From Jatrophihabitans cynanchi (GTDB lineage: Bacteria; Actinomycetota; Actinomycetes; Mycobacteriales; Jatrophihabitantaceae), in NCBI RefSeq assembly GCF_027247405.1, contig NZ_CP097463.1, positions 558,001 to 622,000 on the forward strand: DNA of 64,000 bases. The letters are read 5' to 3'. Under the pieces are notes generated by a model. The model ran no database searches. It saw only the letters and a list, made by a program, of their open reading frames with translations, and was not told where the DNA came from. The position numbers were made by a program, and so were the translations under genes. The first letter of the stretch is position 1. Each line of letters opens with the position of its first letter. This document shows, piece after piece, positions 1 through 8,506 of the stretch.

Positions 1-236
1 AACTGACCGTGGTCGTACCCGTCACCCTCGCCGTGCTCGGCTACCTGCTCGACACGTTCGGCGCCGCGCTCGCCTGGCCGGACGCGGTGCTCGGCCTGTC
101 CCCGTTCCATCACCTGGCACGGCTGCCCGGCGAGCCGATGACGCCGGCCGCCGTCGCGGTCATCACCGCCATCGGGCTCGCGGCCGCGATCGCGGGCGTC
201 GTCGCTTTCGCACGGCGCGATCTGCGCGGTGCGTAG
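1..236 (+). CDS. C-terminal fragment of ABC-2 type transporter permease
   Basis: The reading frame is open from the left edge, so only about the last 77 residues are seen. Two hydrophobic stretches flank the loop LSPFHHLARLPGEPM, and the end is AFARRDLRGA. This pattern (the LSPF-H-ARLPG loop, a last membrane helix, then FxRRDL) is typical of the large membrane subunit of actinobacterial ABC-2 exporters often annotated as polyketide or tetronasin antibiotic transporters. The partner ATPase is not visible. The family call is fairly safe; the substrate cannot be inferred. Confidence 0.6.
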   Translation, partial: LTVVVPVTLAVLGYLLDTFGAALAWPDAVLGLSPFHHLARLPGEPMTPAAVAVITAIGLAAAIAGVVAFARRDLRGA

Positions 237-281
237 CAGGCGTCTGTGCGTAGCAGGCGTCTGTGCGTAGCAGGCGGCTGT
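231..281. repeat. Three tandem 17-bp repeats
   Basis: The unit gcgtagcaggcgtctgt occurs at 231-247 and 248-264, and with one change (t to g at unit position 13) at 265-281. The array begins inside the stop codon region of the permease and ends just before the antitoxin start. It carries no obvious coding or hairpin signal and looks like a slippage product. Confidence 0.85.
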
Positions 282-303
282 GCGGCTCGCGGCAGCCGTC
301 AAC

Positions 304-511
304 GTGTCCGATACGCGGAGACGAGTCCGCGCCCATCGTGCTCGCCTACGGGCTCAGGCGCTACGCCCGATCCAGATCTGGGTTTCCGGATGTCCGCTCA
401 CCCGAATTCACTGCCGAGGCGCATCGGCAGGCTCGCCTAGTGGCCGCCAGCCACACAGCTGACGCCGATCAGGACTTCGTTGACGCGATCTCCGAGTGGC
501 CGGGCGAGTGA
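304..511 (+). pseudogene. MazE-like DUF3018 antitoxin, interrupted by a +1 frameshift
   Basis: One frame from GTG 304 reads MSDTRRRVRAHR, then LRAQALRPIQIWV, the start of the DUF3018 antitoxin family. The conserved continuation PDVRSPEFTAEA through VDAISEWPGE lies in the next frame and ends at TGA 509-511. The two halves join perfectly if one T is removed from the ttt at 383-385, so a single-base insertion (or a sequencing error) separates them. The stop overlaps the toxin start as GTGA, the usual layout of a coupled toxin-antitoxin operon. If the insertion is real, the toxin has lost its cognate antitoxin. Confidence 0.75.
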
Positions 512-849
512 GACGGGCAGAAATCTGGACGGCATCTGGCGGACCTGACCACGCCGGCAAGTCCCGACCGGCGGTCATTGTTCAGGACGATCGGTTTGAT
601 ACCGACTCCATCACGCTCTGCCCGTTCACCACAGATCCGACCGACGCGCCCTTGTTCCGCCTCGTCGTCGAAGCCACTCCGGCGACCGGCCTCAGTGCTA
701 CCAGCAGGCTGATGGTCGACAAGATCACAACGGTTCGACGGGCCAAGCTAAGTGAACGTATCGGCGAACTCGACGACGCCGACATCGTCCGGCTCAACCG
801 AGCGGTGGTTACGTTCGTCGGAATCGCCAACAGCCGGCAAGCCACTTGA
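508..849 (+). CDS. MazF/PemK-family mRNA interferase toxin
   Basis: This protein of 113 residues begins RRAEIWTA and continues with GKSRPAVIVQDDRF, SITLCPFTTD, SRLMVDKITTV and LSERIGELDD. These are the landmarks of the MazF/PemK fold: the N-terminal R-GEIW-like strand, the RPA-IVQ strand and the D+ITTV strand. Known members cleave mRNA and are neutralised by an antitoxin encoded just upstream. The start was set at GTG 508 because it gives a GTGA overlap with the antitoxin stop; an in-frame ATG at 496 is also possible. The matching antitoxin appears frameshifted, so either the toxin is tolerated or another antitoxin covers it. Confidence 0.8.
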   Translation: MRRAEIWTASGGPDHAGKSRPAVIVQDDRFDTDSITLCPFTTDPTDAPLFRLVVEATPATGLSATSRLMVDKITTVRRAKLSERIGELDDADIVRLNRAVVTFVGIANSRQAT

Positions 850-860
850 TTCGCTGCCGG

Positions 861-904
861 CGTGTCACATATCCGGCCGAGATTCGCACTTCTAGGTGGT
901 GGGC
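861..904. repeat. Left copy of imperfect 44-bp direct repeat
   Basis: This 44-bp segment matches 1723-1766 at 35 of 44 positions by eye. The shared right end is ggtggtgggc, which in the other copy is the 3' end of the tRNA-Val gene. The two copies bracket the VapB/PIN pair. The rest of 850-1027 shows only the promoter region and ribosome site of the next gene. Confidence 0.6.
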
Positions 905-1027
905 CTTACTTACCCTCATGCGAACCGACCTGTGCTGGTAGGCGGACCAGGTATCGGACTCGCAGGTAGGTTGGTCGGCACCCGCATCTCAAGGTGATAG
1001 CATCAGATATCGCAGGGAGGTGGCCTG

Positions 1028-1249
1028 ATGTCAGATGTGCTGATTCGCGACGTGCCCGATGACGTCCTTGCGGCGGTCGAGTCGCATGCAACGAAGCTCG
1101 GGCTGTCGCGCAACGAGTACCTGCGTCGCCAGCTCGCACAGGACGCGATGCGGTCGACCGTGCCCGTCACGATGGACGACCTGCGGTGGTTCACCCAGAC
1201 ATTCAGCGATCTCGCTGAGTCAGAGGTCATGCGGCAGGCGTGGGAGTGA
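1028..1249 (+). CDS. VapB/FitA-type ribbon-helix-helix antitoxin
   Basis: This 73-residue protein begins [20 protein letters not shown] and contains [17 protein letters not shown], a typical ribbon-helix-helix DNA-binding core (beta strand, two helices) as in FitA/VapB antitoxins. The C-terminal half ([19 protein letters not shown]) would wrap the toxin. A strong ribosome site (gggaggtgg) precedes ATG 1028. Its stop overlaps the PIN toxin start as GTGA, so the two are translated together. Such antitoxins usually repress their own promoter. Confidence 0.8.
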   Translation: MSDVLIRDVPDDVLAAVESHATKLGLSRNEYLRRQLAQDAMRSTVPVTMDDLRWFTQTFSDLAESEVMRQAWE

Positions 1250-1683
1250 CCGCTGCGGAGACGCGGCGCTGGCTCATCGACAAGTCAGCGCTCGTTCGTC
1301 TGAGTGAGAGCCTGGACGCGTCAGAGTGGATCTCTCGTATTGATCGAGGACTCGTGCGGATCGCCACTGTCACGATCCTGGAGGTCGGATTCTCCGCGAG
1401 ATCGGCAGATGATCTTCGAGCCAAATTGCGTAGACCGCCTGTCGCTGCGATGCCTATCGAGAACGCGACTCCTAGAATCGAGACACGCGCCATCGAGGTC
1501 CAAGAATCGCTCGCGGGGCTCGGACATCACCGGGCGCCATCCGTTCCAGATCTGATCATCGCCGCGATCGCTGAACTGGCTGGGCTGGTGGTGCTTCATG
1601 TCGACAAGGATTTCGAGCTAATCGCCGGCGTGACCCAGCAGCCAACCGAACGACTCCGGCTCGCACAGCCACACTCGACCTGA
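1246..1683 (+). CDS. PIN-domain ribonuclease toxin (VapC-like)
   Basis: The protein of 145 residues starts [18 protein letters not shown], giving the first PIN acidic residue (D in LIDKSAL). ILEVGFSAR carries the conserved E, and [13 protein letters not shown] and [12 protein letters not shown] carry the later D residues, so the full acidic quartet of VapC RNases is present. GTG 1246 was chosen because GTGA overlaps the antitoxin stop; GTG 1240 is an alternative. It follows the ribbon-helix-helix antitoxin and forms a complete, apparently intact module. Confidence 0.85.
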   Translation: MTAAETRRWLIDKSALVRLSESLDASEWISRIDRGLVRIATVTILEVGFSARSADDLRAKLRRPPVAAMPIENATPRIETRAIEVQESLAGLGHHRAPSVPDLIIAAIAELAGLVVLHVDKDFELIAGVTQQPTERLRLAQPHST

Positions 1684-1722
1684 GGACTAGAACCTCATTG
1701 CCGAGTGTGAATCTCGCTAAAC

Positions 1723-1766
1723 CACGTCACACATCCGGCTGAAATCCGGACTTGTGGGTGGTGGGC
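1723..1766. repeat. Right copy of imperfect 44-bp direct repeat, overlapping tRNA-Val 3' end
   Basis: This is the partner of 861-904. Its last 8 bases are the tRNA-Val CCA end and acceptor stem. A repeat ending in a tRNA 3' end on both sides of a small accessory module is the layout left by site-specific insertion, but no integrase is seen. Confidence 0.6.
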
Positions 1767-1833
1767 GATACTGGGATCGAACCAGTGACCCCTGCCGTGT
1801 GAAGGCAGTGCTCTCCCGCTGAGCTAATCGCCC
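1759..1833 (-). tRNA. tRNA-Val (anticodon CAC)
   Basis: On the minus strand the gene starts GGGCGATTAGCTCAG and ends ATCGCCCACCA. The acceptor stem GGGCGAT pairs with ATCGCCC, the D-arm is AGCTCAGCGGGAGAGC, and the anticodon arm is CTGCC-TTCACAC-GGCAG with anticodon CAC. The T-arm is CACTGGTTCGATCCCAGT. The CCA end is encoded (1759-1761). Confidence 0.95.
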
Positions 1834-1876
1834 GACGCGCGCGTCGTGAAGCCACGTCAGACTACACGGCACGATG

Positions 1877-1916
1877 GTCATGCGACCGCGGGGCCGGGAC
1901 CCCGCAATTGCATGAC
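1877..1916 (-). terminator. Double-stem hairpin, putative terminator
   Basis: Outer arms gtcatgc and gcatgac (7 bp) enclose inner arms gcgggg and ccccgc (6 bp) around the loop ccggga. It lies 19 bases beyond the stop of the PGPGW gene on the minus strand and before tRNA-Val, so a terminator is the simplest reading. It lacks a U tract. Confidence 0.55.
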
Positions 1917-1934
1917 GATCGTCGGCTCAGCGGC

Positions 1935-2303
1935 TCACGACACCAGCCACCAGGCGAGCCACAGCGCGCTGCCGACGACGAGCAGCCCGGCGAGCCCGAT
2001 CAGGAACTGCACGAACAGCGACTGGCGCGCCGCCCACCTCGTCCAGGCGAGCACGTACCTGCGAGTGCGCTGCAGCAGGCGCGACGCCCACGCGTACTCC
2101 GTTGCCAACAGACCCAGGCCGGCGAAGATGATCAGCCAGCCGGGACCGGGCAGCGGCAGCAGGATGATTCCGAGCACGATGATGGCGACGCCGACGAGCG
2201 TGACGAGCACCCGCCAGGCGATGGTGCCGCCCGGCAGCGCGCGGATCCGCATGCGCGCCCCGTCCAGCCGGTCCGCCAGCCGGCGCACCCCGGAGGCGCT
2301 CAT
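1935..2303 (-). CDS. PGPGW-motif transmembrane protein (TIGR02611-like)
   Basis: This 122-residue protein has an Arg-rich N-terminus, a first hydrophobic pair around WRVLVTLVGVAIIVLGIILL, the signature LPGPGWLIIFAGLGLLATEY, and a last membrane segment LIGLAGLLVVGSALWLAWWL. The PGPGW signature with A-EY-WA defines a small actinobacterial inner-membrane family of unknown role. It stands alone on the minus strand, divergent from the lyase genes. A short duplication (gaggcgctcatgcg-ccgg) lies across its start region at about 2295-2335. Confidence 0.75.
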   Translation of the reverse strand: MSASGVRRLADRLDGARMRIRALPGGTIAWRVLVTLVGVAIIVLGIILLPLPGPGWLIIFAGLGLLATEYAWASRLLQRTRRYVLAWTRWAARQSLFVQFLIGLAGLLVVGSALWLAWWLVS

Positions 2304-2445
2304 GCGACCGGCGCGGAGGCGCTCATGCGGCCGGTGACGTGGCGCTCACGAGTCCGCCAGGCGGTGTGTTTCGGCTCCCAGCAAGTCGCGCAGCCGCGCG
2401 GGTGCTCGATAGCGTTGCCCAGCCCCGCAATACGGATGGAGAGTC

Positions 2446-3507
2446 ATGCGCAATCCGAAAGCCTTCTTCCGACCGCTGGCCCTCGGCGCCCCCGCGCCGG
2501 TCCAGGAGATCCCGTTCCGTCCGTCCCGGATGATCCACTTCTTCGATCCGAGCAACGAGCGGATGGCCGCGAAGGTTCCCGAACTGGTAGGCAAGGTCGA
2601 CGTCCTGCTCGGCAACCTCGAGGACGCGATCCAGGCGGATCGGAAGCAAGCCGCGCGCGCCGGCCTCGTGCAGATCGCCAAGAACACCGACTTCGCGCAG
2701 ACCCAGTTGTGGACGCGCATCAACAGCCTCGACTCGCCGTGGATCCTGGACGACCTGACCACCCTGGTTCCGGAGATCGGCCACAAGCTGGACGTGGTCA
2801 TGGTGCCGAAGGTCGAGGGCGTGGAGGACATCCATTACATCGACCGGCTGCTCGCCCAGCTCGAGGCCAAGGCCGGCCTGGACCGTCCGATCCTGGTGCA
2901 CGCGATCCTGGAGACGGCCGCGGGCGTTGCCAACGTGGACGAGATCGCGGCGGCCAGCCCGCGCATGCAAGGCATCTCGCTCGGCCCGGCGGACCTGGCG
3001 GCCAGCCGGCGGATGAAGACCACGCGGGTCGGCGGCGGGCACCCCGACTACCTCGTCCGCACCGACCCCGTCGACGGCGAGATCCAGGGCACGCGACCGA
3101 CCTTCCAGCAGGACCTGTGGCACTACACCATCGCGCGCATGGTCGACGCATGCGCCGCCGCCGGCATCCTGCCGTACTGGGGACCGTTCGGCGACATCGC
3201 CGACGTGGTGGCCTGCGAGGACCAGTTCCGCAACGCGTTCCTGCTCGGCTGCGTCGGTGCCTGGAGCCTGCACCCGGCGCAGATCGCCATAGCCCGCAAG
3301 GTGTTCAGCCCGTCCGCCGAGGACGTCCGGTGGGCCCGACGGGTGATCGACGCGATGGGCGACGGCACCGGCGCGGTGATGATCGACGGCAAGATGCAGG
3401 ACGACGCCACCGTCAAGCAGTGCAAGGTGGTCGTCGACCTCGCCGAGGCGCTCGCCGAGCTGGATCCGGAGTTGGCCGATTCGTATGCGGCAGCCGGCGA
3501 TGAGTGA
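2446..3507 (+). CDS. HpcH/HpaI aldolase family, malyl-CoA lyase-like CoA-ester lyase
   Basis: The protein has 353 residues. It carries the TIM-barrel landmarks of the HpcH/HpaI/CitE superfamily: [14 protein letters not shown] (Mg and phosphate site), [36 protein letters not shown] (metal-binding E) and [12 protein letters not shown]. The C-terminal extension ([13 protein letters not shown] and [22 protein letters not shown]) is of the malyl-CoA or beta-methylmalyl-CoA lyase type, which cleaves or forms acyl-CoA esters with glyoxylate. The start ATG 2446 begins a clean frame. It overlaps the next gene by 8 bases, so the two paralogues probably form an operon. The exact substrate is not determinable. 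Confidence 0.8.
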   Translation: MRNPKAFFRPLALGAPAPVQEIPFRPSRMIHFFDPSNERMAAKVPELVGKVDVLLGNLEDAIQADRKQAARAGLVQIAKNTDFAQTQLWTRINSLDSPWILDDLTTLVPEIGHKLDVVMVPKVEGVEDIHYIDRLLAQLEAKAGLDRPILVHAILETAAGVANVDEIAAASPRMQGISLGPADLAASRRMKTTRVGGGHPDYLVRTDPVDGEIQGTRPTFQQDLWHYTIARMVDACAAAGILPYWGPFGDIADVVACEDQFRNAFLLGCVGAWSLHPAQIAIARKVFSPSAEDVRWARRVIDAMGDGTGAVMIDGKMQDDATVKQCKVVVDLAEALAELDPELADSYAAAGDE

Positions 3508-4357
3508 GATCCCGCTGCGCTCGGTGCTCTACATGCCCGGCTCGAACGCGCGGGCGCTGGAGAAGGCGAAGACGATCCCGGCGGACGGGCTGATCCTCGA
3601 TCTGGAGGACGCGGTCTCGCCCGAGGCGAAGGCAACGGCCCGCGACCAGGTCTGCGCGGCCGCCGCGTCCGGTGACTACGGCACCCGGGTCGTGACGATC
3701 CGGGTGAACGGGCTGGCCACCGAGTGGCACGCCGATGACATCGGCGCTGCGGCCGCCGCACGGCCCGCCGCGGTCGTGGTGCCCAAGGTGAACTCGGCCG
3801 AGGACGTACGGCACGTCGAGCAGTCACTGCTCGCCGCCGGAGCGCCGGAACAGCTCGCCATCTGGGCGATGATCGAGACACCGGCGGCTATCCTGCGCGC
3901 GGCCGAGATCGCCGCCGCGACGCCACGCCTGACCACGTTCGTGATGGGCACCAACGACCTGCTCAGCGAACTGCGCGCCCTGCACACACCGGGGCGGACG
4001 TCGCTGGTGCACGCCCTCGCCCAGTGCGTGCTGGCCGCGCGAGCACACGGCAAGACGATCCTGGACGGCGTCTACAACGACGTGAAGGACGAGGCGGGTT
4101 TCGCCGCGGAGTGCCGCCAGGGCCGGGTGCTCGGCTTCGACGGCAAGACGCTGATCCATCCCGGTCAGGTGGAGTCGTGCAACGCCGCGTTCGCCCCGTC
4201 CGCGCAGGACGTCGAGCATGCACACGCGGTGATCGCCGCGTTCGAGCAGTCGCTTCGCGAAGGCAGGGGTGTCGCGACGCTCGATGGCAAGCTGATCGAG
4301 AACCTGCACGTCGCCGACGCGCGGCGGGTGCTCGCGCTCGCTGACGCGGTCGGCTGA
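3500..4357 (+). CDS. CitE-like CoA-ester lyase (HpcH/HpaI family)
   Basis: This protein has 285 residues from ATG 3500. It shows [34 protein letters not shown] (metal site), [39 protein letters not shown] (the second acidic ligand) and [13 protein letters not shown], all standard for CitE-type citramalyl-CoA or malyl-CoA lyases acting without the rest of citrate lyase. It is a shorter paralogue of the preceding gene and is translationally coupled to it. An earlier in-frame start at 3485 exists but lies deeper in the upstream gene. Together the pair suggests C2/C4-C5 acyl-CoA chemistry, possibly acting on products of aromatic or branched acid breakdown. Confidence 0.8.
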   Translation: MSEIPLRSVLYMPGSNARALEKAKTIPADGLILDLEDAVSPEAKATARDQVCAAAASGDYGTRVVTIRVNGLATEWHADDIGAAAAARPAAVVVPKVNSAEDVRHVEQSLLAAGAPEQLAIWAMIETPAAILRAAEIAAATPRLTTFVMGTNDLLSELRALHTPGRTSLVHALAQCVLAARAHGKTILDGVYNDVKDEAGFAAECRQGRVLGFDGKTLIHPGQVESCNAAFAPSAQDVEHAHAVIAAFEQSLREGRGVATLDGKLIENLHVADARRVLALADAVG

Positions 4358-4363
4358 CGGCGG

Positions 4364-5353
4364 CTACCCGGACGAGAGCGGGTACCGCGGCGGAGGCGCG
4401 TTGAGGCCGTCGTCGTGCACCGGCCCACTCCGCTCACGCAACGACGCCGGTGCCCGGCCGGACCGCGCCGCCAGCATCTCGGCCGTTATCGCGACCGCGA
4501 TCTCCGCGGGCGTGCGCGCACCGAGATCGAGGCCGGCCGGGCCATGGACGCGCGCGAGATCGGTGACGCCGTGCGCGGCCAGCCATTCGGCGCGCGCGCT
4601 CTGCGTGTGCCGGGCACCCAGCGCGCCCACGTAGCCGGCATCTCCCGCGAGCGCCGCCGCGAGGACGGGTCCGTCGACCGCCCGGTCGTGGCTGAGCACC
4701 ACGACGCCGTCACACGAGGCCAGTTGCCCGACCTGGTCCGCAGCGCCCGCATCGTTCGCGACTTCGGTGCTCCAGCCGAGCAGGTGCGCCGAGGCGACCA
4801 GGGCATCTGCGATCAGCCCGTCGCCGACGATCACCAGATGCGGGACGGGCCAGATCGCGGTCGCCGCGACGCCGTCGAGCACGGCCCCCTCGCTCGTGCC
4901 GCGCGCGAACAACCGCGCCAGGTTCGAGTAGCCGGCGGCGATTTCGCCGATCGTCGCGCGCGTGAAGACGCGCGTCGCCGCGGCGCGTTCGCCGTCGAGG
5001 TCGGTCACCAGGCAGACCGGTTCCCGCGCCGCGATGAGCCGCCACGCCTCCTGCGGAAGCTCGTCCGCGGGCTGTACGAGCACCTGGGCGGTTCCGCCGC
5101 ACGACATGCCGCAGCGGTCGGCCGCCGCGTCGTCGACCTTGAGCTCCAGCAGCTGCCCGCGCTCGACCGGGGCGGCGACGAGCGCGTCCAGCGCGCCGGA
5201 CAGAACGCGTCCCGCGGCGGGCTCGCCCGGCGTGAAAGCGGCCAGCGGGACGCTGTCGTGGCCGCTGACACCGCGCACCGCGAGCAGCCTGACGACGGTC
5301 ACCGGCCGGCGCTCGGCCTGCCAGCTTGCGATCTGGCGGACTACCGCATCCAT
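4364..5353 (-). CDS. XdhC/CoxI-family protein
   Basis: This 329-residue protein has an N-terminal XdhC_CoxI domain (RPVTVVRLLAVRGVSGHDS), a Cys motif DRCGMSCGGTAQVLVQP, and a C-terminal Rossmann-like half (HLVIVGDGLIADALVASAHL, CDGVVVLSHD, GYVGALGARHTQSAR, GLDLGARTPAEIAVAI). XdhC proteins bind molybdenum cofactor and insert its sulfurated form into xanthine dehydrogenase or CO dehydrogenase-type enzymes. No such enzyme lies in the window, so its client is elsewhere. The normal CGG-type Cys motif is present but slightly altered (CGMSCGG). It lies 33 bases downstream of csoR on the same strand. Confidence 0.8.
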   Translation of the reverse strand: MDAVVRQIASWQAERRPVTVVRLLAVRGVSGHDSVPLAAFTPGEPAAGRVLSGALDALVAAPVERGQLLELKVDDAAADRCGMSCGGTAQVLVQPADELPQEAWRLIAAREPVCLVTDLDGERAAATRVFTRATIGEIAAGYSNLARLFARGTSEGAVLDGVAATAIWPVPHLVIVGDGLIADALVASAHLLGWSTEVANDAGAADQVGQLASCDGVVVLSHDRAVDGPVLAAALAGDAGYVGALGARHTQSARAEWLAAHGVTDLARVHGPAGLDLGARTPAEIAVAITAEMLAARSGRAPASLRERSGPVHDDGLNAPPPRYPLSSG

Positions 5354-5386
5354 GTGGCCGAATCTAGTCCGCAGGACCGGCCGTGC

Positions 5387-5668
5387 CTATGACCGGACCA
5401 GCCGGGTGATCGCATCGGCGGCCTCACGGACCTTCTCGTCCGCCTCGGGACCGCCGGCGCGCGCGGCGTCGACCACGCACGAGCCCAAATGCTCCTCGAG
5501 CAGGCCGAGTGCCACTGACTGCAGCGCCTTGGTCGCGGCGCTGACCTGGGTCAGGATGTCGATGCAGTACTTGTCCTCGTCGACCATCTTGGCGATGCCG
5601 CGCACCTGCCCCTCGATCCGGCGCAGGCGCTTGAGGTAGGCGTCCTTGTTCTCGGTGTAGCCGTGCAT
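5387..5668 (-). CDS. csoR: Copper-sensing repressor CsoR
   Basis: This 93-residue, all-helical protein begins with YLKRLRRIEGQVRGIAKM and carries the Cu(I) ligands of the family: C35 (KYCIDILTQ), H60 and C64 (EEHLGSC). CsoR binds operator DNA without copper and releases it when Cu(I) binds. It is divergent from copZ-copA, and the palindromic operator lies in the shared 75-bp gap. Family membership is clear. A nickel- or sulfur-sensing relative is less likely because of the Cys-His-Cys set and the copper genes next door. Confidence 0.92.
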   Translation of the reverse strand: MHGYTENKDAYLKRLRRIEGQVRGIAKMVDEDKYCIDILTQVSAATKALQSVALGLLEEHLGSCVVDAARAGGPEADEKVREAADAITRLVRS

Positions 5669-5692
5669 GCTGCGATCCCTTCGTTACTTGCA

Positions 5693-5715
5693 ACTATACC
5701 CCCCGTGGGTATAGT
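5693..5715. promoter_or_regulatory. Palindromic CsoR operator
   Basis: Within 5693-5715 the arms actatacccc and gggtatagt flank a short centre. This is the G/C-tract palindrome with TATACCC-GGGTATA arms known for CsoR boxes. It sits between divergent csoR and copZ and should repress both when copper is low. Confidence 0.8.
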
Positions 5716-5743
5716 TCGGTAAGAGGACCGAGAAAGGACAGCG

Positions 5744-5950
5744 ATGACGGACAAGACGTACACGGTGAGCGGGATGACGTGCGAGCACTGCGTCAAGGCG
5801 GTGCGTAGCGAGATCGGCAGCCTGAGCGGGGTCGACTCGGTCGACGTCGACCTGGCAGCGGGCCGGGTCACCGTGAGCGGAACCGAGTTCACCGACGAGC
5901 AGATCCGTGCCGCCGTCGACGAAGCAGGCTACGAACTGGCAGGAGCCTGA
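5744..5950 (+). CDS. copZ: Copper chaperone CopZ (heavy-metal-associated domain)
   Basis: This 68-residue single HMA domain carries the metal loop SGMTCEHC near residue 10 and ends [11 protein letters not shown], the usual length and fold of CopZ. It carries Cu(I) to the CopA ATPase. The ribosome site aaagga precedes ATG 5744. The stop is 4 bases before the GTG of copA, so the two genes are co-transcribed, and both lie behind the CsoR operator. Confidence 0.9.
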   Translation: MTDKTYTVSGMTCEHCVKAVRSEIGSLSGVDSVDVDLAAGRVTVSGTEFTDEQIRAAVDEAGYELAGA

Positions 5951-5954
5951 TCCG

Positions 5955-8255
5955 GTGAGCGAGCCGACCGGCACTGCGGCAGGCACTGCGGCTGGCACTG
6001 CGGCTGGCACATCCAGCGTGGTGCTGGACGTCGGTGGAATGACCTGCTCGTCGTGCGCGGCACGGATCGAGAAGAAGCTCAACCGCCTCGACGGCGTGCA
6101 CGCGGACGTCAACTTCGCGACCGAGCAGGCGAGCGTGCGCTTCGACCCCGACCGCGTCGGGACGGCGCAACTCATCGCCACCGTCGAGGCCACCGGTTAC
6201 ACGGCGCGTGTGCCGGCCGCGGCCGGCACCGTCGCGCCGGGGTCGCCGGGGTCGCCGGGGTCGCTTGAGCCCGAGGACACCGAACTGAGCGACCTACGCC
6301 ACCGGCTGCTCGTGTCGGCGGTGCTGACCCTGCCGGTGCTCGTGCTCGCCATGGTCTCGCCGTGGCAGTTCGACAACTGGCAGTGGCTCTCGCTCACCCT
6401 TGCCGCGCCGGTCGTGGTGTGGGGCGGCCGGCCGTTCCACGTGGCCACCTGGACGAACCTCAGGCACCGCGCCGCGACCATGGACACGCTGATCTCGCTG
6501 GGCACCCTGGCGGCATTCGGCTGGTCGCTGTACGCGCTGTTCTGGGGTGAGGCCGGCATGCCCGGAATGCGGATGCGCTTCGAACTGACCTCCGCGAGCG
6601 GCGACGGTTCCGCGCAGATCTACCTCGAGGTGGCCTCGGCGGTCATCGTCTTCCTGCTCGCCGGGCGGTACCTGGAACTGCGGGCCAAGCGGCGTTCCGG
6701 CGCCGCGCTCAAGGCGCTGCTCGACTTGGGCGCCAAGGATGTCGCCGTGATCCGCGACGGCATCGAGTCGCGCGTGCCGATCGACGACCTGCGGGTCGAG
6801 GACACCTTCGTGGTGCGGCCGGGCGAGAAGGTCGCGACCGACGGGATCGTCGTCGAGGGATCGTCCGCGGTGGACGAGAGCCTGCTGACCGGCGAACCGG
6901 TGCCGGTCGAGGTACGCCCCGGCGACAGCGTCACCGGCGCCACGATCAACGCCGGCGGGCGTCTGTTGGTGCGGGCCACCCGCGTGGGTGCCGACACCCG
7001 GCTGGCGCAGATCGCCCGGCTCGTCGTCGCAGCGCAGGCCGGCAAGGCGCCGGTGCAGCGACTGGCCGACCGGATCAGTGCCGTGTTCGTGCCGATCGTG
7101 CTGCTGATCGCGCTCGGCACGTTGATCATCACCCTCGCGGTCGGTGACGATCCGGTGCACGCCTTCACCGCAGCGGTCGCGGTGCTGATCATCGCCTGCC
7201 CGTGCGCGCTCGGGCTGGCCACGCCCACCGCGCTTCTGGTGGGCACCGGCCGGGGCGCGCAACTCGGCATCCTGATCAAGGGCCCGCAGGTGCTGGAGAA
7301 CACCCGCCGCGCCGACACCGCGGTGCTGGACAAGACCGGCACCGTCACCACCGGGCGGATGACGCTGAACGATGTGCGGACCGTCGCTGGCGTGGACCCG
7401 GACGAGTTGCTGCGACTGGCCGGCGCCCTCGAGGCTGCGAGCGAACACCCGATCGGCGCGGCCATCGCGGCAGCGGCGCGCGAGCGTTTCGGTGCACTCG
7501 CGCCGGTCGACGGATTCGCGAACGCGGCCGGGCTCGGGGTGAGCGGGACGGTGGCCGGGCGTCGCGTCGCCGTCGGCCGGGCGAGCTGGCTGGCCGAGCG
7601 GGGGCTGACTCCGGTGGCCGAACTCGACGACGCAGCCTCCGCCGCGGAGGGCGAGGCCAACACTGTCGTGTTCGTCGCGTGGGACGGCGCGGTGCGCGGA
7701 CTGTGCGTCGTGGGCGATGCGGTGAGGGCGACCAGCGCCGACGCGATCGCCGAGCTGCGCACCCTCGGGCTGCGGCCGGTGCTGCTCACGGGCGACAACA
7801 GGGCGGCCGCGGTGGTGATCGCCCGCTCGGTCGGCATCGACGAGTCGGACGTGATCGCGGGCGTGCTGCCCGAGGGGAAGGTGGACGCCGTCCGGGAACT
7901 GCAGGACAGCGGACGGGTGGTGGCGATGATCGGCGACGGCGTGAACGACGCCGCCGCGCTCGCCCAGGCCGACCTCGGCCTGGCGATGGGCACCGGCACC
8001 GACGCCGCGATCGAGGCGGCCGACCTGACGTTGGTGCGCGGCGACCTGAGCGCGGCTCCGGACGCGATCCGGTTGTCGCGCCGCACCCTGCGCACGATCA
8101 AGGGCAACCTGTTCTGGGCGTTCGCATACAACGTGGTGCTGATCCCGGTTGCCGCGGCCGGGCTGCTCAGCCCGCTGATCGCCGGGGCGGCGATGGCGTT
8201 CTCGTCGGTGTTCGTCGTGACCAACTCGCTGCGGCTGCGCCGCTTCCGGCCCTGA
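5955..8255 (+). CDS. copA: Copper-exporting P1B-type ATPase CopA
   Basis: The protein has 766 residues from GTG 5955. It has one N-terminal HMA domain ([15 protein letters not shown], near residue 29), eight predicted membrane helices, the TGE actuator motif ([12 protein letters not shown]), the ion-path motif [11 protein letters not shown] (near residue 413), the phosphorylation site DKTGTVTTG, the nucleotide-binding SEHPIGAAI and the hinge [10 protein letters not shown]. All catalytic motifs are intact. It exports Cu(I) from the cytoplasm. The N-terminus carries an Ala-Gly-Thr repeat (TAAG three times). GTG 5955 was chosen over the longer frame because it follows the copZ stop directly. Confidence 0.92.
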   Translation: MSEPTGTAAGTAAGTAAGTSSVVLDVGGMTCSSCAARIEKKLNRLDGVHADVNFATEQASVRFDPDRVGTAQLIATVEATGYTARVPAAAGTVAPGSPGSPGSLEPEDTELSDLRHRLLVSAVLTLPVLVLAMVSPWQFDNWQWLSLTLAAPVVVWGGRPFHVATWTNLRHRAATMDTLISLGTLAAFGWSLYALFWGEAGMPGMRMRFELTSASGDGSAQIYLEVASAVIVFLLAGRYLELRAKRRSGAALKALLDLGAKDVAVIRDGIESRVPIDDLRVEDTFVVRPGEKVATDGIVVEGSSAVDESLLTGEPVPVEVRPGDSVTGATINAGGRLLVRATRVGADTRLAQIARLVVAAQAGKAPVQRLADRISAVFVPIVLLIALGTLIITLAVGDDPVHAFTAAVAVLIIACPCALGLATPTALLVGTGRGAQLGILIKGPQVLENTRRADTAVLDKTGTVTTGRMTLNDVRTVAGVDPDELLRLAGALEAASEHPIGAAIAAAARERFGALAPVDGFANAAGLGVSGTVAGRRVAVGRASWLAERGLTPVAELDDAASAAEGEANTVVFVAWDGAVRGLCVVGDAVRATSADAIAELRTLGLRPVLLTGDNRAAAVVIARSVGIDESDVIAGVLPEGKVDAVRELQDSGRVVAMIGDGVNDAAALAQADLGLAMGTGTDAAIEAADLTLVRGDLSAAPDAIRLSRRTLRTIKGNLFWAFAYNVVLIPVAAAGLLSPLIAGAAMAFSSVFVVTNSLRLRRFRP

Positions 8256-8360
8256 CCTCCGAGTCGTCCCCGCAGCCGGCGAAATGTTCCGGTGAGTGGA
8301 ACGGCGGACGTGGGCGCCGGTGGCCGATGGCCTAGCGTCGGGGCCAACGGACAACCGGAG

Positions 8361-8506
8361 AGGAGGCCGAGTGAGCGAGCTTGCGAGCTCACCATCGAGC
8401 ACAGCAACGTCTCTGCGGCCGACGAAGGAGGCCGAGTGAGCGAGCTTGCGAGCTCACCATCGAGCACAGCAACGTCTCTGCGGCCGACGAAGGAGGCCGA
8501 GTGAGC
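8361..8506 (+). repeat. 65-bp tandem repeat carrying ribosome site and GTG start
   Basis: Units at 8361-8425 and 8426-8490 are identical, and a third, 16-base partial unit (8491-8506) leads into the hydratase gene. Each copy carries aggaggccgaGTGAGC, a ribosome site with a GTG start. The first two starts open 22-codon frames that end in TGA overlapping the next GTG. Only the third start opens the enzyme. The remaining intergenic stretch 8256-8360 shows nothing else. Confidence 0.85.

Noticed and set aside
861-1833. Integrated plasmid or prophage at tRNA-Val
   Set aside because: No integrase, relaxase or phage gene is present. Only an attachment-like duplication around a toxin-antitoxin pair can be supported.
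2295-2335. Short duplication near the PGPGW start as an operator
   Set aside because: The repeat (gaggcgctcatgcg) is partly coding, has no symmetry, and is too short to support a regulatory claim.
6294-8402. 702-codon minus-strand frame opposite copA
   Set aside because: The opposite strand carries an intact P-type ATPase with all motifs, and the antisense frame has none.
8361-8506. 65-bp repeat as a CRISPR or insertion-sequence end
   Set aside because: Units are directly adjacent without spacers and hold start signals. There are no terminal inverted repeats and no transposase.
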